Part shown: one piece after another, positions 25,501 to 33,916 of the stretch | Layout of the letters: each line of letters opens with the position of its first letter | Numbering within the stretch: position 1 is the stretch's first letter | Position numbers and translations under genes: made by a program | DNA from: Endobacter medicaginis | Lineage (GTDB): Bacteria; Pseudomonadota; Alphaproteobacteria; Acetobacterales; Acetobacteraceae | NCBI RefSeq assembly: GCF_014192375.1 | Contig: NZ_JACHXV010000002.1 | Location: forward strand, 171,472 to 235,471 | Direction of reading: 5' to 3' | Length of the DNA: 64,000 bases | The notes under the pieces: model-generated | What the model saw: only the letters and a program-made list of their open reading frames with translations | Told to the model about the DNA's origin: nothing | Database searches by the model: none

Positions 25501-27129
25501 CTGGCGGAAATAGTGATGCAGGCCGCGATAATGTGCCGACAGCACCGCGAGCGGCGTGTCGTCACCCATGCTGCCGATCGCCTCCTGCGCGGTCTCGACC
25601 ATCGGGTGCAGGATCGCCTCGAGCTCCTCCAGCGTGATGCCGGCGGCGAGCTGGCGGCGGCGCAGTTCCTCGGCGCCATACAGCGCCGGCTGCGCGGCGC
25701 CTGCATGCACCACGCCGTCGATGCGGCGGATGTTCTTCACCCACGCACCGAACTCATGTCGCGAACACAGCATGTCGAGCACCGCGTTGTGCTCGTAGAA
25801 ACGCCCATCCGACAGGCGCACGGCGATCATCTGCCCCGGGCCAAGCCGCCCACGCTCGGCAATGTCGGCTTCCATCACCTTCACCATGCCGGTCTCGGAG
25901 CCGACGATCAGCAGGCCCTCGCGGGTGCGCGTATAGCGCAGCGGGCGCAGCCCGTTGCGGTCGAGCCCGGCCACGACCCATTCGCCATCGGTCGCACAGA
26001 TCGCCGCCGGCCCGTCCCACGGCTCCATCACCGCGTTGCAGTAGCGGAAGAGGTCGTCATGCGCGCGGTGCTCGCCCGGCACCCTGGCCTCGTCGTCATG
26101 TGCCACGCAGCCGGGCACCAGCAGCGCCTTGGCCATCGGCGCATCGCGCCCGGCGATGGTGAGCAGCTCGAAGACGTTGTCGAGCGAGGCGGTGTCGGAA
26201 TTGCCCGCCTGCACCACCGGCTTGATGTCCTCGATATGCGCATCGAGCCCCGGATCGGCGAGCCGCGTCTCGTGGCTCTTCATCCAGTTGGTGTTGCCGG
26301 AGATGGTATTGATCTCGCCGTTATGCGCCACGCGGCGGAACGGCTGCGCGAGCTTCCAGGTCGGGAAGGTGTTGGTCGAGTAGCGCTGGTGATAGATCGC
26401 GAAGCGGCTGACGAAGCGCGCGTCGCGCAGGTCGGGATAGAAATCCGTCAGGTGCTCGGCAAGGAACATGCCCTTGTAGACCAGCGACCGGCATGACAGC
26501 GAGCAGATGTAGAGCTCGCCAAGCTGGCTGGCGATCGCCTGCTTCTCGATGCGACGGCGGATGATGTAGAGGTCGCGCTCGAACTCGGCCTCGTTGCGGC
26601 CCAGCGCGTTGCGGATCATGATCTGCTCGATCTCGGGCCGGGTGGCGTTGGCCTTCTCGCCGATCACGCGGGTGTCGATCGGCACCTGACGCCAGCCATA
26701 GATCGCATAGCCGAAGGCGAGGATCTCGGTCTCGACGATCTGCCGGCAGCGCTCCTGCGCAGAGAGATCGGTCTTGGGCATGAACACCATGCCGACCGCG
26801 ATCTGCCGGCCGTCGGTGACGTCGCCAGTGGCGGTGATCGCATCGGCGAAGAAATCCTGCGGGATCTCGACATGGATGCCCGCACCGTCGCCGGTCTTGC
26901 CGTCGGCATCGACGGCGCCGCGGTGCCAGACCGCCTTGAGTGCCGCGATGCCGGCCTCGACCACATCGCGGCGCGGCGTGCCGTCGAGCGCGACGATGCA
27001 GCCGACGCCACAGGAGTCGTGCTCGTCCTCGGGGTGGTAGAGCCCGGCCAGGCGCCGTGCATTGTCGGACCAGCCGGAGACGAACGCCGCCCCGCTTTCT
27101 GCCGACATGTCGTGATTGGTCCCGTCCAT
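22564..27129 (-). CDS. gltB: Glutamate synthase (NADPH) large subunit
   Basis: A 1521-residue GltB, which with GltD converts glutamine and 2-oxoglutarate to two glutamates. Domains in order: class II amidotransferase with nucleophile C40 in EHDSCGVGC (so a propeptide of about 39 residues is removed), the central domain, the FMN-binding synthase domain with the 3Fe-4S ligands in QCHSNTCPVGVCTQD, and the C-terminal GXGXG beta-helix (GGVVAILGEIGENFGAG...). The frame stays open upstream, but the ATG at 27129 has GGAG eight bases before it and begins five bases after the gltD stop. The order gltD-gltB is one operon. Confidence 0.97.
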   Translation of the reverse strand: MDGTNHDMSAESGAAFVSGWSDNARRLAGLYHPEDEHDSCGVGCIVALDGTPRRDVVEAGIAALKAVWHRGAVDADGKTGDGAGIHVEIPQDFFADAITATGDVTDGRQIAVGMVFMPKTDLSAQERCRQIVETEILAFGYAIYGWRQVPIDTRVIGEKANATRPEIEQIMIRNALGRNEAEFERDLYIIRRRIEKQAIASQLGELYICSLSCRSLVYKGMFLAEHLTDFYPDLRDARFVSRFAIYHQRYSTNTFPTWKLAQPFRRVAHNGEINTISGNTNWMKSHETRLADPGLDAHIEDIKPVVQAGNSDTASLDNVFELLTIAGRDAPMAKALLVPGCVAHDDEARVPGEHRAHDDLFRYCNAVMEPWDGPAAICATDGEWVVAGLDRNGLRPLRYTRTREGLLIVGSETGMVKVMEADIAERGRLGPGQMIAVRLSDGRFYEHNAVLDMLCSRHEFGAWVKNIRRIDGVVHAGAAQPALYGAEELRRRQLAAGITLEELEAILHPMVETAQEAIGSMGDDTPLAVLSAHYRGLHHYFRQAFSQVTNPPIDSLRETRVMSLKTRLGNLGNILAESAEQCDLLQLDSPLLSNAGYQALRDFVGDEACTIDCTFAVAEGAIGLRQALDRIRREAEERVREGCTHVFLTDEAQDRTRAAVPMILATAAVHTHLVRTSLRTFTSLNVRVADCMDVHAIAVAIGVGATTVNPYLAEECIADRHRRGLFGDLSLAAAVKRYAKAIDKGLLKTMSKMGISVVASYRGGYNFEAIGLSRALVAEFFPGMQSRISGIGLTGLARNVLERHAKAWDHAVVTLPVGGFYKMRRSGETHAFDGSLIHTLQVACATDSFTVYRRYAEAVRRQPPVALRDLLGFRSKRKPIPVEDVESITEIRKRLLAPGISLGALSPEAHETLSIAMNRIGARSDSGEGGEDPARARPRANGDNASSAIKQIASGRFGVTAQYLNDCREIEIKVAQGAKPGEGGQLPGFKVTELIARLRHATPGVTLISPPPHHDIYSIEDLAQLIYDLKQINPDATVCVKLVARAGIGTIAAGVAKAKADAILISGHSGGTGASPQSSVKYAGGPWEMGLAETHQVLMLNRLRHRIKLRTDGGLKTGRDVVIAAMLGAEEYGIGTASLVAMGCIMVRQCHSNTCPVGVCTQDDALRAKFEGTPEKVINLFSFIAEDVRNILAELGYAKLDDIIGRTDLLYQVSRGADYLDDLDLNPLLAQADPGPYARYCTREGRNEVPDTLDAQMVIDAKPLFEHGEKMQLHYNVQNTHRAIGTRLSSKIVRRFGMTTLAPGHITVRLRGSAGQSLGAFAVRGLKLEVIGDANDYVGKGLSGATIVVRQAPSSTLVSNENAIIGNTVLYGATSGELYAAGQAGERFAVRNSGATAVVEGCGSNGCEYMTGGVVAILGEIGENFGAGFTGGMAFVYDPEDRFSTLANAETIGWSRVTPGRWEEKLRGLVETHARETSSKYAALLLHEWERVLPRFWHVVPKEFARFLEDQGGASQTRISA

Positions 27130-27134
27130 CGCGC

Positions 27135-28622
27135 TCACTCCGCCACCAGCATGGCATTGGCCTGGCCGGCCGACATCGCCTGTCCGTTGATGAAATCGAT
27201 GATTTTCGCCGCCGAATCGCGCCCGTCGCGGATCGCCCACACCACCAGCGACGCGCCGCGCACGATGTCGCCGGCCGCGAACACGCCGGGCAGCGAGGTC
27301 ATCGTCGTGCTGCGGTCCACCTTGAGCGTGCCCCAGCGGCTGACCTCCAGTCCCGGCTCGTCCCACAGCTGGGGCAGTGCCTCGGGATCAAAGCCGAACG
27401 CCTTGATGACGAGCTGCGCGGGAACCGTGAAATGGCCGTTCTCGACCGGCTCCACCGCCTGGCGGCCGGTGGCATCACGCATGCCCAGGCGCATCTGCAA
27501 GGCGCGCACGCCGCTGACCCGTCCGCCGGCGCTGTCATCGCCGACGAAAGCCTCAGGTTGCGCCAGCCAGACGAACTCGACACCCTCTTCCTCGGCGTTC
27601 TTCACCTCGCGCAGCGAGCCGGGCATGTTGAGCCGGTCGCGGCGATAGAGGCATTTGACCGATTTCGCGCCCTGGCGGATCGCGGTGCGCACGCAGTCCA
27701 TCGCGGTGTCGCCGCCGCCGAGCACTACCACGTCCAGTCCGGCCGCGTTGAGACTGCCATCGGCATGGGCGGCCACCTCGTCGCCCAGATTGGCGCGGTT
27801 GGACGCGGTCAGGTAATCCAGCGCTGGCACGATACCGTCCAGCCCGCTGCCCGGGCCGCCGATGTCGCGTGCGGCATACACGCCGGTCGCGATCAGCAGC
27901 GCGTCATGGCGCGCGCGCAGGGCTGCAAAGCCGATACCGGTCTCGTCGTCGACCATGCCGCCCACCACCGGGCGCCCGAGATGGAAGGTGATGCCGCTCG
28001 CCTCGAGATGCTCGCGCCGGCGCAGCACGATCGACTTCTCCAGCTTGAATCCCGGGATGCCGTAGATCAACAGGCCGCCGACGCGGTCGTAGCGGTCATA
28101 GACATGCACCTGGAAGCCCTGCTTGCGGAGCTGCTCCGCGGCCGCCAGGCCGCCGGGGCCGGCGCCGATGATGCCGACGCTCTCCGGCCGCTCGGCGACC
28201 GGGGCGATCGGCTTCACCCACCCCTCGTCCCAGGCATTGTCGGTAATGAAGCGCTCGACGGCGCCGATGGTGACGCTCTCGAATCCCTTCTCGATGACGC
28301 AGTTGCCCTCGCAGAGCCGGTCCTGCGGGCAGATGCGGCCGCAGATCTCGGGAAAATTGTTGGTCGCCGAGCTGACCTCATAGGCCTCCTGCAAGCGCCC
28401 CTCGGCGGCGAGCTTCAGCCAGTCGGGGATGTTGTTGCCGAGCGGGCAATGCACCGAGCAGAACGGGATGCCGCACTGGCTGCAGCGCGAGGCCTGCGCC
28501 TCCGCCTCCGGCAGGGCGAAGTCGCGGTAGATCTCCCCGAAATCGGCCCGACGATCCGCCACGCCGCGTTTCGGCGGCTGGCGCTGCGGCCGCGAGACGA
28601 ATTGCAGCATGCGGTCCGTCAT
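27135..28622 (-). CDS. gltD: Glutamate synthase small subunit
   Basis: A 495-residue GltD that passes electrons from NADPH through FAD and two 4Fe-4S clusters to GltB. The N-terminal cluster domain has SRCSQCGIPFCSVHCPLGNN and ICGRICPQDRLCEGNC. The FAD fold is GIIGAGPGGLAAAEQL; the NADPH fold is VVVLGGGDTAMDCVRTA; the C-terminal GVFAAGDIVRGASLVVWAI closes the FAD site. GGAGAAGG precedes the ATG. gltD is promoter-proximal in the gltD-gltB operon. Confidence 0.97.
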   Translation of the reverse strand: MTDRMLQFVSRPQRQPPKRGVADRRADFGEIYRDFALPEAEAQASRCSQCGIPFCSVHCPLGNNIPDWLKLAAEGRLQEAYEVSSATNNFPEICGRICPQDRLCEGNCVIEKGFESVTIGAVERFITDNAWDEGWVKPIAPVAERPESVGIIGAGPGGLAAAEQLRKQGFQVHVYDRYDRVGGLLIYGIPGFKLEKSIVLRRREHLEASGITFHLGRPVVGGMVDDETGIGFAALRARHDALLIATGVYAARDIGGPGSGLDGIVPALDYLTASNRANLGDEVAAHADGSLNAAGLDVVVLGGGDTAMDCVRTAIRQGAKSVKCLYRRDRLNMPGSLREVKNAEEEGVEFVWLAQPEAFVGDDSAGGRVSGVRALQMRLGMRDATGRQAVEPVENGHFTVPAQLVIKAFGFDPEALPQLWDEPGLEVSRWGTLKVDRSTTMTSLPGVFAAGDIVRGASLVVWAIRDGRDSAAKIIDFINGQAMSAGQANAMLVAE

Positions 28623-28768
28623 CGTCGGTTTCCTTCTCCCGTCTGGCTATCGTGGCAACATTATGACCCTAAACAAAACGTCTTTTTTATAAAAGACAGC
28701 AGTACTGACTTATGCGGCGGCATTTGCGAGGAGCAGTTATGCAAGCGTCGCATCTGCAGCCCTCAGAA
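28623..28768 (-). promoter_or_regulatory. Upstream region of gltD-gltB (AT-rich, contains a dyad)
   Basis: This 146-base stretch is markedly more AT-rich than its surroundings and should hold the gltDB promoter. It contains the dyad GTCTTTT-TTAT-AAAAGAC at 28680-28697 and, nearer gltD on the minus strand, CATAAT, which could be a -10 hexamer. No convincing -35 pairs with it at standard spacing, so no promoter is assigned. A + strand ATG at 28739 with GAGGAG upstream gives only a short ORF antisense to the next gene. Confidence 0.35.
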
Positions 28769-28785
28769 AGGTCCGTTTCGGACCT
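28769..28785 (-). terminator. Hairpin terminator after the NDUFA9-like gene
   Basis: On the minus strand AGGTCCG-AAA-CGGACCT forms a perfect 7-bp hairpin with a three-base loop, followed by TTCTG. It starts nine bases after the stop of the NDUFA9-like gene. The stem is strong; the T-run is short (TTTCT counting the last stem base), so termination may be partial. It would insulate gltDB from upstream transcription. Confidence 0.6.
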
Positions 28786-28793
28786 ATCAGACG

Positions 28794-29735
28794 TCAGACC
28801 GGCACCTGCACCTGTGTGCCGGGCTTGCGGAACCGCTCCAGGTAGCGTGGCACCACAGCTTCGATCGGGGTGGGCGTGATGCCCAGCGCCGCCAGGCCGG
28901 GAGCGCCCGCGGTGGGGACATTGTCGCGCGACAGCATCGCAAGCTGGTCGGAGGTCAGCGGAGGGTTGGGCAGCAGGCCGAGCACCGCCGCCTGGAATTT
29001 CGCCACCGCCGCCGGCACGCCGACCAGCGGCCGCGAGCGCCCGGTCTGTCGCACGATCCAGCCCAGCAGCTCGCGCATCGTCAGCACCTCCGGTCCGCCC
29101 AGCTCCCAGATCCCCGGCGGATGACCGGGCGCGGTCAGCTCGGCGATGGCATCGGCCACGTCGCCCACATAGACCGGCGCCAGCCGCGTCGCGCCGGACA
29201 CCACCGGCATCACCGGCAGCAGCCGCGCCATCGAGGCGAAACGGTTGAAGAAATCGTCGCCCGGCCCGAACACGATCGACGGCCGTACGATGGCGGCGGG
29301 GGGAAACGCCGCCGTCACGGCGCGCTCGCCGGCCGCCTTGCTGCGCCCGTAGCGGCTGGGACTGGCCGGGTCGGCGCCGATCGCCGAGACCTGCACCAGC
29401 CGTTCGGTGCCCGAGGCGGCGGCCAGCTCGGCGATCCGTCCAGCGGCGCGATGATGGATGCGGTCGAAATCGCCGCGCCGACGCTCGGCGAGGATACCGA
29501 CCAGATTGACCACCACCCTCGCGCCGGCGACGCATTCGGCCAGCGAGGCGTCGTCGCCAAACGCGCCATAGACCGGCACCACCTGCCCGACCCGGCCCAT
29601 CGGCCGCAGCCGCGCGGCCAGCGCGGTGTCGCGCCCGGCGACGCGCACGGTATAGCCCGACCCCGCCAGACGCTGGACGACATGCCGGCCGATGAAGCCG
29701 CTGCCACCGAAAACCGTCGCCACGTCCCGCGCCAT
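28794..29735 (-). CDS. NAD(P)H-binding epimerase-like protein, complex I NDUFA9 family
   Basis: A 313-residue atypical short-chain dehydrogenase. VATVFGGSGFIGRHVVQRL is the Rossmann start, with VNLVGIL, VQVSAIGAD (Ser of the catalytic region) and YGRSKAAGE (the YxxxK pair). The C-terminal half resembles the NDUFA9/NmrA-like group conserved in alphaproteobacteria, related to a mitochondrial complex I accessory subunit. The ATG at 29735 follows AAAGGAG by ten bases; ATGs at 29756 and 29783 are weaker. It is monocistronic and divergent from tRNA-Leu. The enzymatic substrate is unknown. Confidence 0.87.
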   Translation of the reverse strand: MARDVATVFGGSGFIGRHVVQRLAGSGYTVRVAGRDTALAARLRPMGRVGQVVPVYGAFGDDASLAECVAGARVVVNLVGILAERRRGDFDRIHHRAAGRIAELAAASGTERLVQVSAIGADPASPSRYGRSKAAGERAVTAAFPPAAIVRPSIVFGPGDDFFNRFASMARLLPVMPVVSGATRLAPVYVGDVADAIAELTAPGHPPGIWELGGPEVLTMRELLGWIVRQTGRSRPLVGVPAAVAKFQAAVLGLLPNPPLTSDQLAMLSRDNVPTAGAPGLAALGITPTPIEAVVPRYLERFRKPGTQVQVPV

Positions 29736-29893
29736 CGATCCCGTGCTCCTTTGCATCCATCGACCCATCGCATGACGGGCCATCTGCGTTGCCTAGCAGA
29801 ATTTGCGTGCGGGGGGCATTGACGACCACGTCCGCGCCGGTTACATCGCCGCCCCACCACCCCGGCGGCTTCTGGTTGCCGGGTTGCCCCTCA

Positions 29894-29980
29894 GCCCAGG
29901 TGGCGGAATTGGTAGACGCGCAGGTTTCAGGTACCTGTGGCCGAAAGGTCGTGGAAGTTCGAGTCTTCTCCTGGGCACCA
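29894..29980 (+). tRNA. tRNA-Leu, anticodon CAG, 3' CCA encoded
   Basis: An 87-nt class II tRNA. Acceptor GCCCAGG pairs with CCTGGGC, followed by A and an encoded CCA. The D-loop has TGGTAGA. The anticodon arm is CAGGT-TTCAGGT-ACCTG, giving anticodon CAG, which decodes CUG. A long variable arm (TGGCCGAAAGGTCGT) and the T-loop GTTCGAGTC complete the leucine type. CUG is a heavily used Leu codon in such GC-rich DNA. Confidence 0.97.
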
Positions 29981-30012
29981 GCTTACAGAACGCGGCGGAC
30001 GGGCGCGGGGGT

Positions 30013-30672
30013 ATGAGCACCACCCTGTTCGTTCCCCGAGCCGGCGGCATCGTGACCATCCATCTGCATCGCAACGACCTGCCGGACGGCATCGAATTCG
30101 CTCCCGTGGTGGCGGTCGACACCGAGGCCATGGGGCTGAACCCGAACCGCGACCGGCTCTGCTTGGTGCAGCTCTCCTCGGGCGACGGCACCGCCCATCT
30201 GGTGCAGATCATCCCCGCCGCACATGGCGGCACCGACTGCCCGAATCTCAAGCGTCTGCTGGCCGATCCCGGCACGGTGAAGCTGTTTCATTTCGCCCGC
30301 TTCGACGTGGGCCTGCTGCAGGCCAGCCTCGGCATCACGGTCGCCCCGATCCGCTGCACCAAGATCGCCGCCAAGCTGACCCGCACCTATACCGAGCGCC
30401 AGGGCCTGCGCGAGCTGTGCCGCGACCTGCTCGGTGTCGAGATCAGCAAGCAGCAGCAGACCTCCGACTGGGGCGCGGCCGACCTCACCCCCGAACAGCT
30501 CGCCTATGCCGCCTCGGACGTGCTGCACCTTCATGCGCTGTGGGCGCGGCTCGAGGGCCTGCTCATCCGTGAGGGCCGGCTCGACCTCGCCCAGTCCTGT
30601 TTCGACTTCATGCCGGCCCGCGCGCGGCTCGACCGGCTCGGTTACGACCTGCCCGACATCTTTGCCCATTGA
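30013..30672 (+). CDS. nrnC: RNase D-like 3'-5' exoribonuclease, NrnC (nanoRNase C) type
   Basis: A 219-residue DEDDy exonuclease without the HRDC domains of RNase D. Catalytic residues are D36 and E38 (AVDTEAMGL), D98 (FARFDVGLL), and Y165/D169 (YAASDVLHLH). Length and architecture match NrnC, which degrades diribonucleotides and short RNA in alphaproteobacteria lacking Orn. The ATG at 30013 is 33 bases after the tRNA. It leads into the kdsD-lptCAB run, a common alphaproteobacterial neighbourhood. Confidence 0.9.
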   Translation: MSTTLFVPRAGGIVTIHLHRNDLPDGIEFAPVVAVDTEAMGLNPNRDRLCLVQLSSGDGTAHLVQIIPAAHGGTDCPNLKRLLADPGTVKLFHFARFDVGLLQASLGITVAPIRCTKIAAKLTRTYTERQGLRELCRDLLGVEISKQQQTSDWGAADLTPEQLAYAASDVLHLHALWARLEGLLIREGRLDLAQSCFDFMPARARLDRLGYDLPDIFAH

Positions 30673-30717
30673 TCGCCCGCTTTGCGCCTGGCGGGGCACG
30701 GGCCTAGTCTGCGCGCC

Positions 30718-31857
30718 ATGAGTTCCACCCGATTCAGCCCCGATGGCGGCGGCGGCGCGTCGTCCATGACTGGCGCAGCCGCGCCGTCTGTGCATGGCGC
30801 AGCCGCGCTGCCTGTGCATGGCGCAGCCGCGCCGGGCCGCTCGGCCGATCTCGCCGTGGCCCTCGACGTGATCGACGCCCAGTCCACCGGCATCGCAGCA
30901 CTGCGCGCCGCATTGTCGGCCGGACCGGTCGCCTCGCCACTGGCCGCCGCCTTCATCCGCGCCGTCGACATCATCGCCGCCCTGCCCGGCCGGGTGATCA
31001 CCTCCGGCATCGGCAAGTCGGGCCATGTCGCGCGCAAGGTGCAGGCCACGCTGGCCTCCACCGGCACCCCGGCCAGTTTCGTGCATCCGTCCGAGGCCTC
31101 GCATGGCGATCTCGGCATGGTGTTGCAGGGCGATGCCGTGATCGCGCTGTCGAATTCGGGCGAGACCGCGGAGCTTGCCGATCTGGTCGGCCATACGCGC
31201 CGCTTCGCCATTCCGCTGCTGGCGATCACCTCGCGCCCCGACTCCACCCTCGCCCGCGCCGCCGACATCGTGCTCGCCCTGCCACCGGCGGCCGAAGCCT
31301 GCCCGATCACCGCCGCGCCCACCACCTCGACGACGATGCAGATGATGCTCGGCGACGCGCTCGCCGTCGCCCTGCTGCGGCGCCGGGGCTTCACCGCCAA
31401 CGATTTCGGCGTGCTGCATCCGGGCGGCCGGCTCGGCGCGGGGCTGAAACGGGTCGGCGAGCTGATGCACGCCGGCGAGGCTCTGCCGCTCGGCCATGCC
31501 TCGATGACGCTGCCCGACGCGGTGGTCATCATGACCCGCAAGGCGTTCGGCTGCCTCGGCGTGCTCGATGGCGAAGGCCGCCTGGCCGGGCTGATCACCG
31601 ATGGCGACCTGCGCCGGGCGCTCGACCGCGACCTGCGCACGCTGGACTGCGCTGCGGTGATGAACACGGCCCCGCGCACCACCACCGCCGACACGCTGGC
31701 CGTCGAGGCATTGCGGCAGATGAACGACGGGCGCACCCGCATGGGCGACGACGGTGCGGGACGCCGGCCGATCACCTCGCTGTTCGTGCTCGACGATGCC
31801 CGTCGGCCGGTCGGCATCCTGCATATCCACGACCTGCTGCGGGCGGGCGTGGCATGA
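30718..31857 (+). CDS. kdsD: D-arabinose-5-phosphate isomerase (KpsF/GutQ family)
   Basis: A 379-residue enzyme that makes arabinose 5-phosphate for Kdo. The SIS domain includes VITSGIGKSGHVARK, SFVHPSEASHGDLGM and ALSNSGETAE, then LGDALAVALL...DFGVLHPGG. Two CBS domains follow (about 255-379; GLITDGDLRRAL is typical). The N-terminus is about 45 residues longer than usual and contains a short tandem repeat (GAAAPSVH/GAAALPVH/GAAAPG). A later start is conceivable but has no better ATG before the SIS domain. The TGA overlaps the lptC ATG. Confidence 0.94.
   Translation: MSSTRFSPDGGGGASSMTGAAAPSVHGAAALPVHGAAAPGRSADLAVALDVIDAQSTGIAALRAALSAGPVASPLAAAFIRAVDIIAALPGRVITSGIGKSGHVARKVQATLASTGTPASFVHPSEASHGDLGMVLQGDAVIALSNSGETAELADLVGHTRRFAIPLLAITSRPDSTLARAADIVLALPPAAEACPITAAPTTSTTMQMMLGDALAVALLRRRGFTANDFGVLHPGGRLGAGLKRVGELMHAGEALPLGHASMTLPDAVVIMTRKAFGCLGVLDGEGRLAGLITDGDLRRALDRDLRTLDCAAVMNTAPRTTTADTLAVEALRQMNDGRTRMGDDGAGRRPITSLFVLDDARRPVGILHIHDLLRAGVA
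30771..30836 (+). repeat. Tandem 24-bp repeat, about 2.7 copies, within kdsD
   Basis: Units begin at 30771, 30795 and 30819 with TGGCGCAGCCGCGC, each followed in the first two units by a variable YSYCTGTGCA-like end. The 24-base period keeps frame and encodes an eight-residue Ala-rich unit. It accounts for much of the non-homologous N-terminal extension of KdsD and looks like replication-slippage expansion. Confidence 0.8.
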
Positions 31858-32732
31858 ACCAGATCTCCGGTCCCCCCAACCCCGGCGGTGAACGCGATGC
31901 CGACATCGCCCGCCGTCGCCTCGGCCTCGCCGACCGGCGCGACGCGATGTCTCGGCTGCGCGCCGCCCCGGCCCCCGGCGACCTGGCACGCCGACGCATG
32001 CTGCTGCGCTACGGCAAGTTCGGCCTGCCGGCGGTCGCGCTGCTGCTGCTGGGAGCGATCGCGGTCTGGCCGGAAATCAACCGCCAGCTCACCCTCGCCT
32101 CGGAGACCGCCCGCGACGTGGCCGCCGTGCGACGCGACAGCGGCCGCATGCTGTCGCCGCACTACAGCGGCATCGACAGCCATGACCGCCCCTACACCAT
32201 CACCGCCCATTCCGCCCGGCAGATGGGTCAGAACCGCATCGATCTCGACGCACCGGTGATGGACATGAGCAGCGGCACCGGCTGGGTCCTGCTGCACGCC
32301 GATCGCGGCACGTATATGCAGGACAGCAATCTCCTGGCTTTGACAGGCAACGTCACGCTGTATCGCGACGACGGCGTGATCGCCAATTCCCCCGACACCG
32401 TCGTCGACCTGCGTGGCGACGTCATTGCCTCGCAGGACTGGATCCACGCCGACGGCCCATTCGGCGTGCTCGATGCACAAGGCTACATGCTGGCGCAGAA
32501 TGCCGGTGTGGCGCAGTTCGCCGGTCCGGCGCGCCTGGTGCTCAACAACGACCATGTCGCCCAGGCATCGGATGCGGCACCGGATGCCGCCCCCCGCGCG
32601 GCGACCGGCACCCGTGCCGGCTCCGGGACTATCCCTGCGGCACGCAATCCGACACAAGCATCCCACCACACGCCGCACGCAACCCATGCGCACGGCCATG
32701 CCCATCGCAGAGCCGGACCGCACCACCGATGA
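31854..32732 (+). CDS. lptC: LPS export system periplasmic-bridge protein LptC
   Basis: A 292-residue LptC that links inner-membrane LptBFG to LptA in lipopolysaccharide transport. A cytoplasmic N-terminal tail of about 55 residues precedes one transmembrane helix ([16 protein letters not shown]), then an OstA-like beta-jellyroll ([23 protein letters not shown] ..., [10 protein letters not shown]). The last 23 residues contain nine histidines and no hydrophobic stretch, which is unusual for the family. The start overlaps the kdsD stop (ATGA) and its own stop overlaps lptA. Confidence 0.9.
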   Translation: MNQISGPPNPGGERDADIARRRLGLADRRDAMSRLRAAPAPGDLARRRMLLRYGKFGLPAVALLLLGAIAVWPEINRQLTLASETARDVAAVRRDSGRMLSPHYSGIDSHDRPYTITAHSARQMGQNRIDLDAPVMDMSSGTGWVLLHADRGTYMQDSNLLALTGNVTLYRDDGVIANSPDTVVDLRGDVIASQDWIHADGPFGVLDAQGYMLAQNAGVAQFAGPARLVLNNDHVAQASDAAPDAAPRAATGTRAGSGTIPAARNPTQASHHTPHATHAHGHAHRRAGPHHR

Positions 32733-33916
32733 TCCTGTCCCGATCTCCTGTCGCCCTCGCGCTGGTCGCGACCGGATGGGTGGCCCTCGCCCCCGTCCGG
32801 TGCGCCCGCGCCCAGCAGATCGACCTCTCGCATGGCGGACAGATCACCGTGTCGTCGGCCGGCGGCATGCAACTCGACCAGCACGCGCAGACCGTCACCT
32901 TCTTCAACCAGGCGCAGGCGACCCGCGGCAACGTCACCGTCACCGCAGACCTGCTGCGCGCCTACTATCGCAAGAAACCCGAAGCCGCCGGCCCGGCTGG
33001 CACGCATCCGACCAAGGAGGCCGCCACCGGCGCGATGATGGGCGCGCTGCCGGCAACGTCCGCGCCCGGCCAGCCACAAGCCGCGGTCAAGACGCAGCTC
33101 CAGCCCGCGCCCGGTCCGGCCTCGCCCTCGCCCGCCTCGCCCAACCCGGCCTCGCCGGGCGGCATCGCCAGCGGCGGCCTGCCCGGCACCGCGCCGCTGG
33201 CCACACCCGCCACCCATATCAGCGACAATCCGGGTGGCGACGATGCCGGATCCAACGAGATCTACCGTCTCGAGGCGATCGGCCATGTGCATATCTTCAC
33301 CGCCACCGACCAGGCCTTCGGCGACCATGCGATCTACGATATGGACCGCGCCGTCATGATCATGACCGGCCACGACCTGCGCCTGATCACCCCTCAGGAC
33401 CTGATGACGGCGCGGGATTCGATGGAATACTACCCGAACACCCGCATGTCGGTCGGCCGCGGCGACGCTTCCGTCACCACGTCGGACGGGCGACGCATCT
33501 CCGCCGACGTGCTGGTCGGCTACAGCGACGCGCCCGACCAGAAGCAGCCGGCGAAGACCCCTGCCGATCCGAACACCCAAGGGCAGGACCCGCTCGCCAG
33601 TTCCGGCAAGCTGCGCCGCGCCGATGCGTTCGGCCATGTGGTGGTGCGCACCGCCACCGAGACCATCACCGGCGACAAGGGCGTCTACACCCCCGCCAGC
33701 TCGGTCGCCCGCATCGCCGGCAACGTCCACATCACCCGCGGCCAGAATCAGCTCAACGGCGCGGCGGCGGTGATCAACATGAAGACAGGCATCGCCACCA
33801 TGACCCAGGCCCCCGGCGGCCGGGTCGAGGGGCTCGTGGTGCCCAACGACAATACCGGCGGCGGCCAGGGCATCAGCAATGGCGCGGCCCCTGCCGGCAA
33901 GGGGCGCAGCAAGTGA
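32729..33916 (+). CDS. lptA: LPS transport periplasmic protein LptA with Pro/Ala/Ser insertion
   Basis: A 395-residue LptA; it has a signal peptide ([19 protein letters not shown]) and an OstA domain. The first half ([38 protein letters not shown]) and second half ([28 protein letters not shown] onward) are separated by a low-complexity insert at about residues 86-170 with ASP-type repeats. E. coli LptA is about 185 residues, so the insertion and a long C-terminus double its size. It is coupled to lptC (ATGA) and lptB (GTGA). Confidence 0.9.
   Translation: MILSRSPVALALVATGWVALAPVRCARAQQIDLSHGGQITVSSAGGMQLDQHAQTVTFFNQAQATRGNVTVTADLLRAYYRKKPEAAGPAGTHPTKEAATGAMMGALPATSAPGQPQAAVKTQLQPAPGPASPSPASPNPASPGGIASGGLPGTAPLATPATHISDNPGGDDAGSNEIYRLEAIGHVHIFTATDQAFGDHAIYDMDRAVMIMTGHDLRLITPQDLMTARDSMEYYPNTRMSVGRGDASVTTSDGRRISADVLVGYSDAPDQKQPAKTPADPNTQGQDPLASSGKLRRADAFGHVVVRTATETITGDKGVYTPASSVARIAGNVHITRGQNQLNGAAAVINMKTGIATMTQAPGGRVEGLVVPNDNTGGGQGISNGAAPAGKGRSK

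Noticed and set aside
28739..28880. ATG with a good GAGGAG site giving a 46-codon ORF
   Set aside because: It runs antisense into the NDUFA9-like gene and through the terminator hairpin; no conserved feature is visible.
26940..29822. A 960-codon open frame on the plus strand, antisense to gltB-gltD
   Set aside because: It mirrors the codon structure of two certain genes, has no family motif and is Arg/His/Gln-rich as expected for antisense frames in GC-rich DNA.
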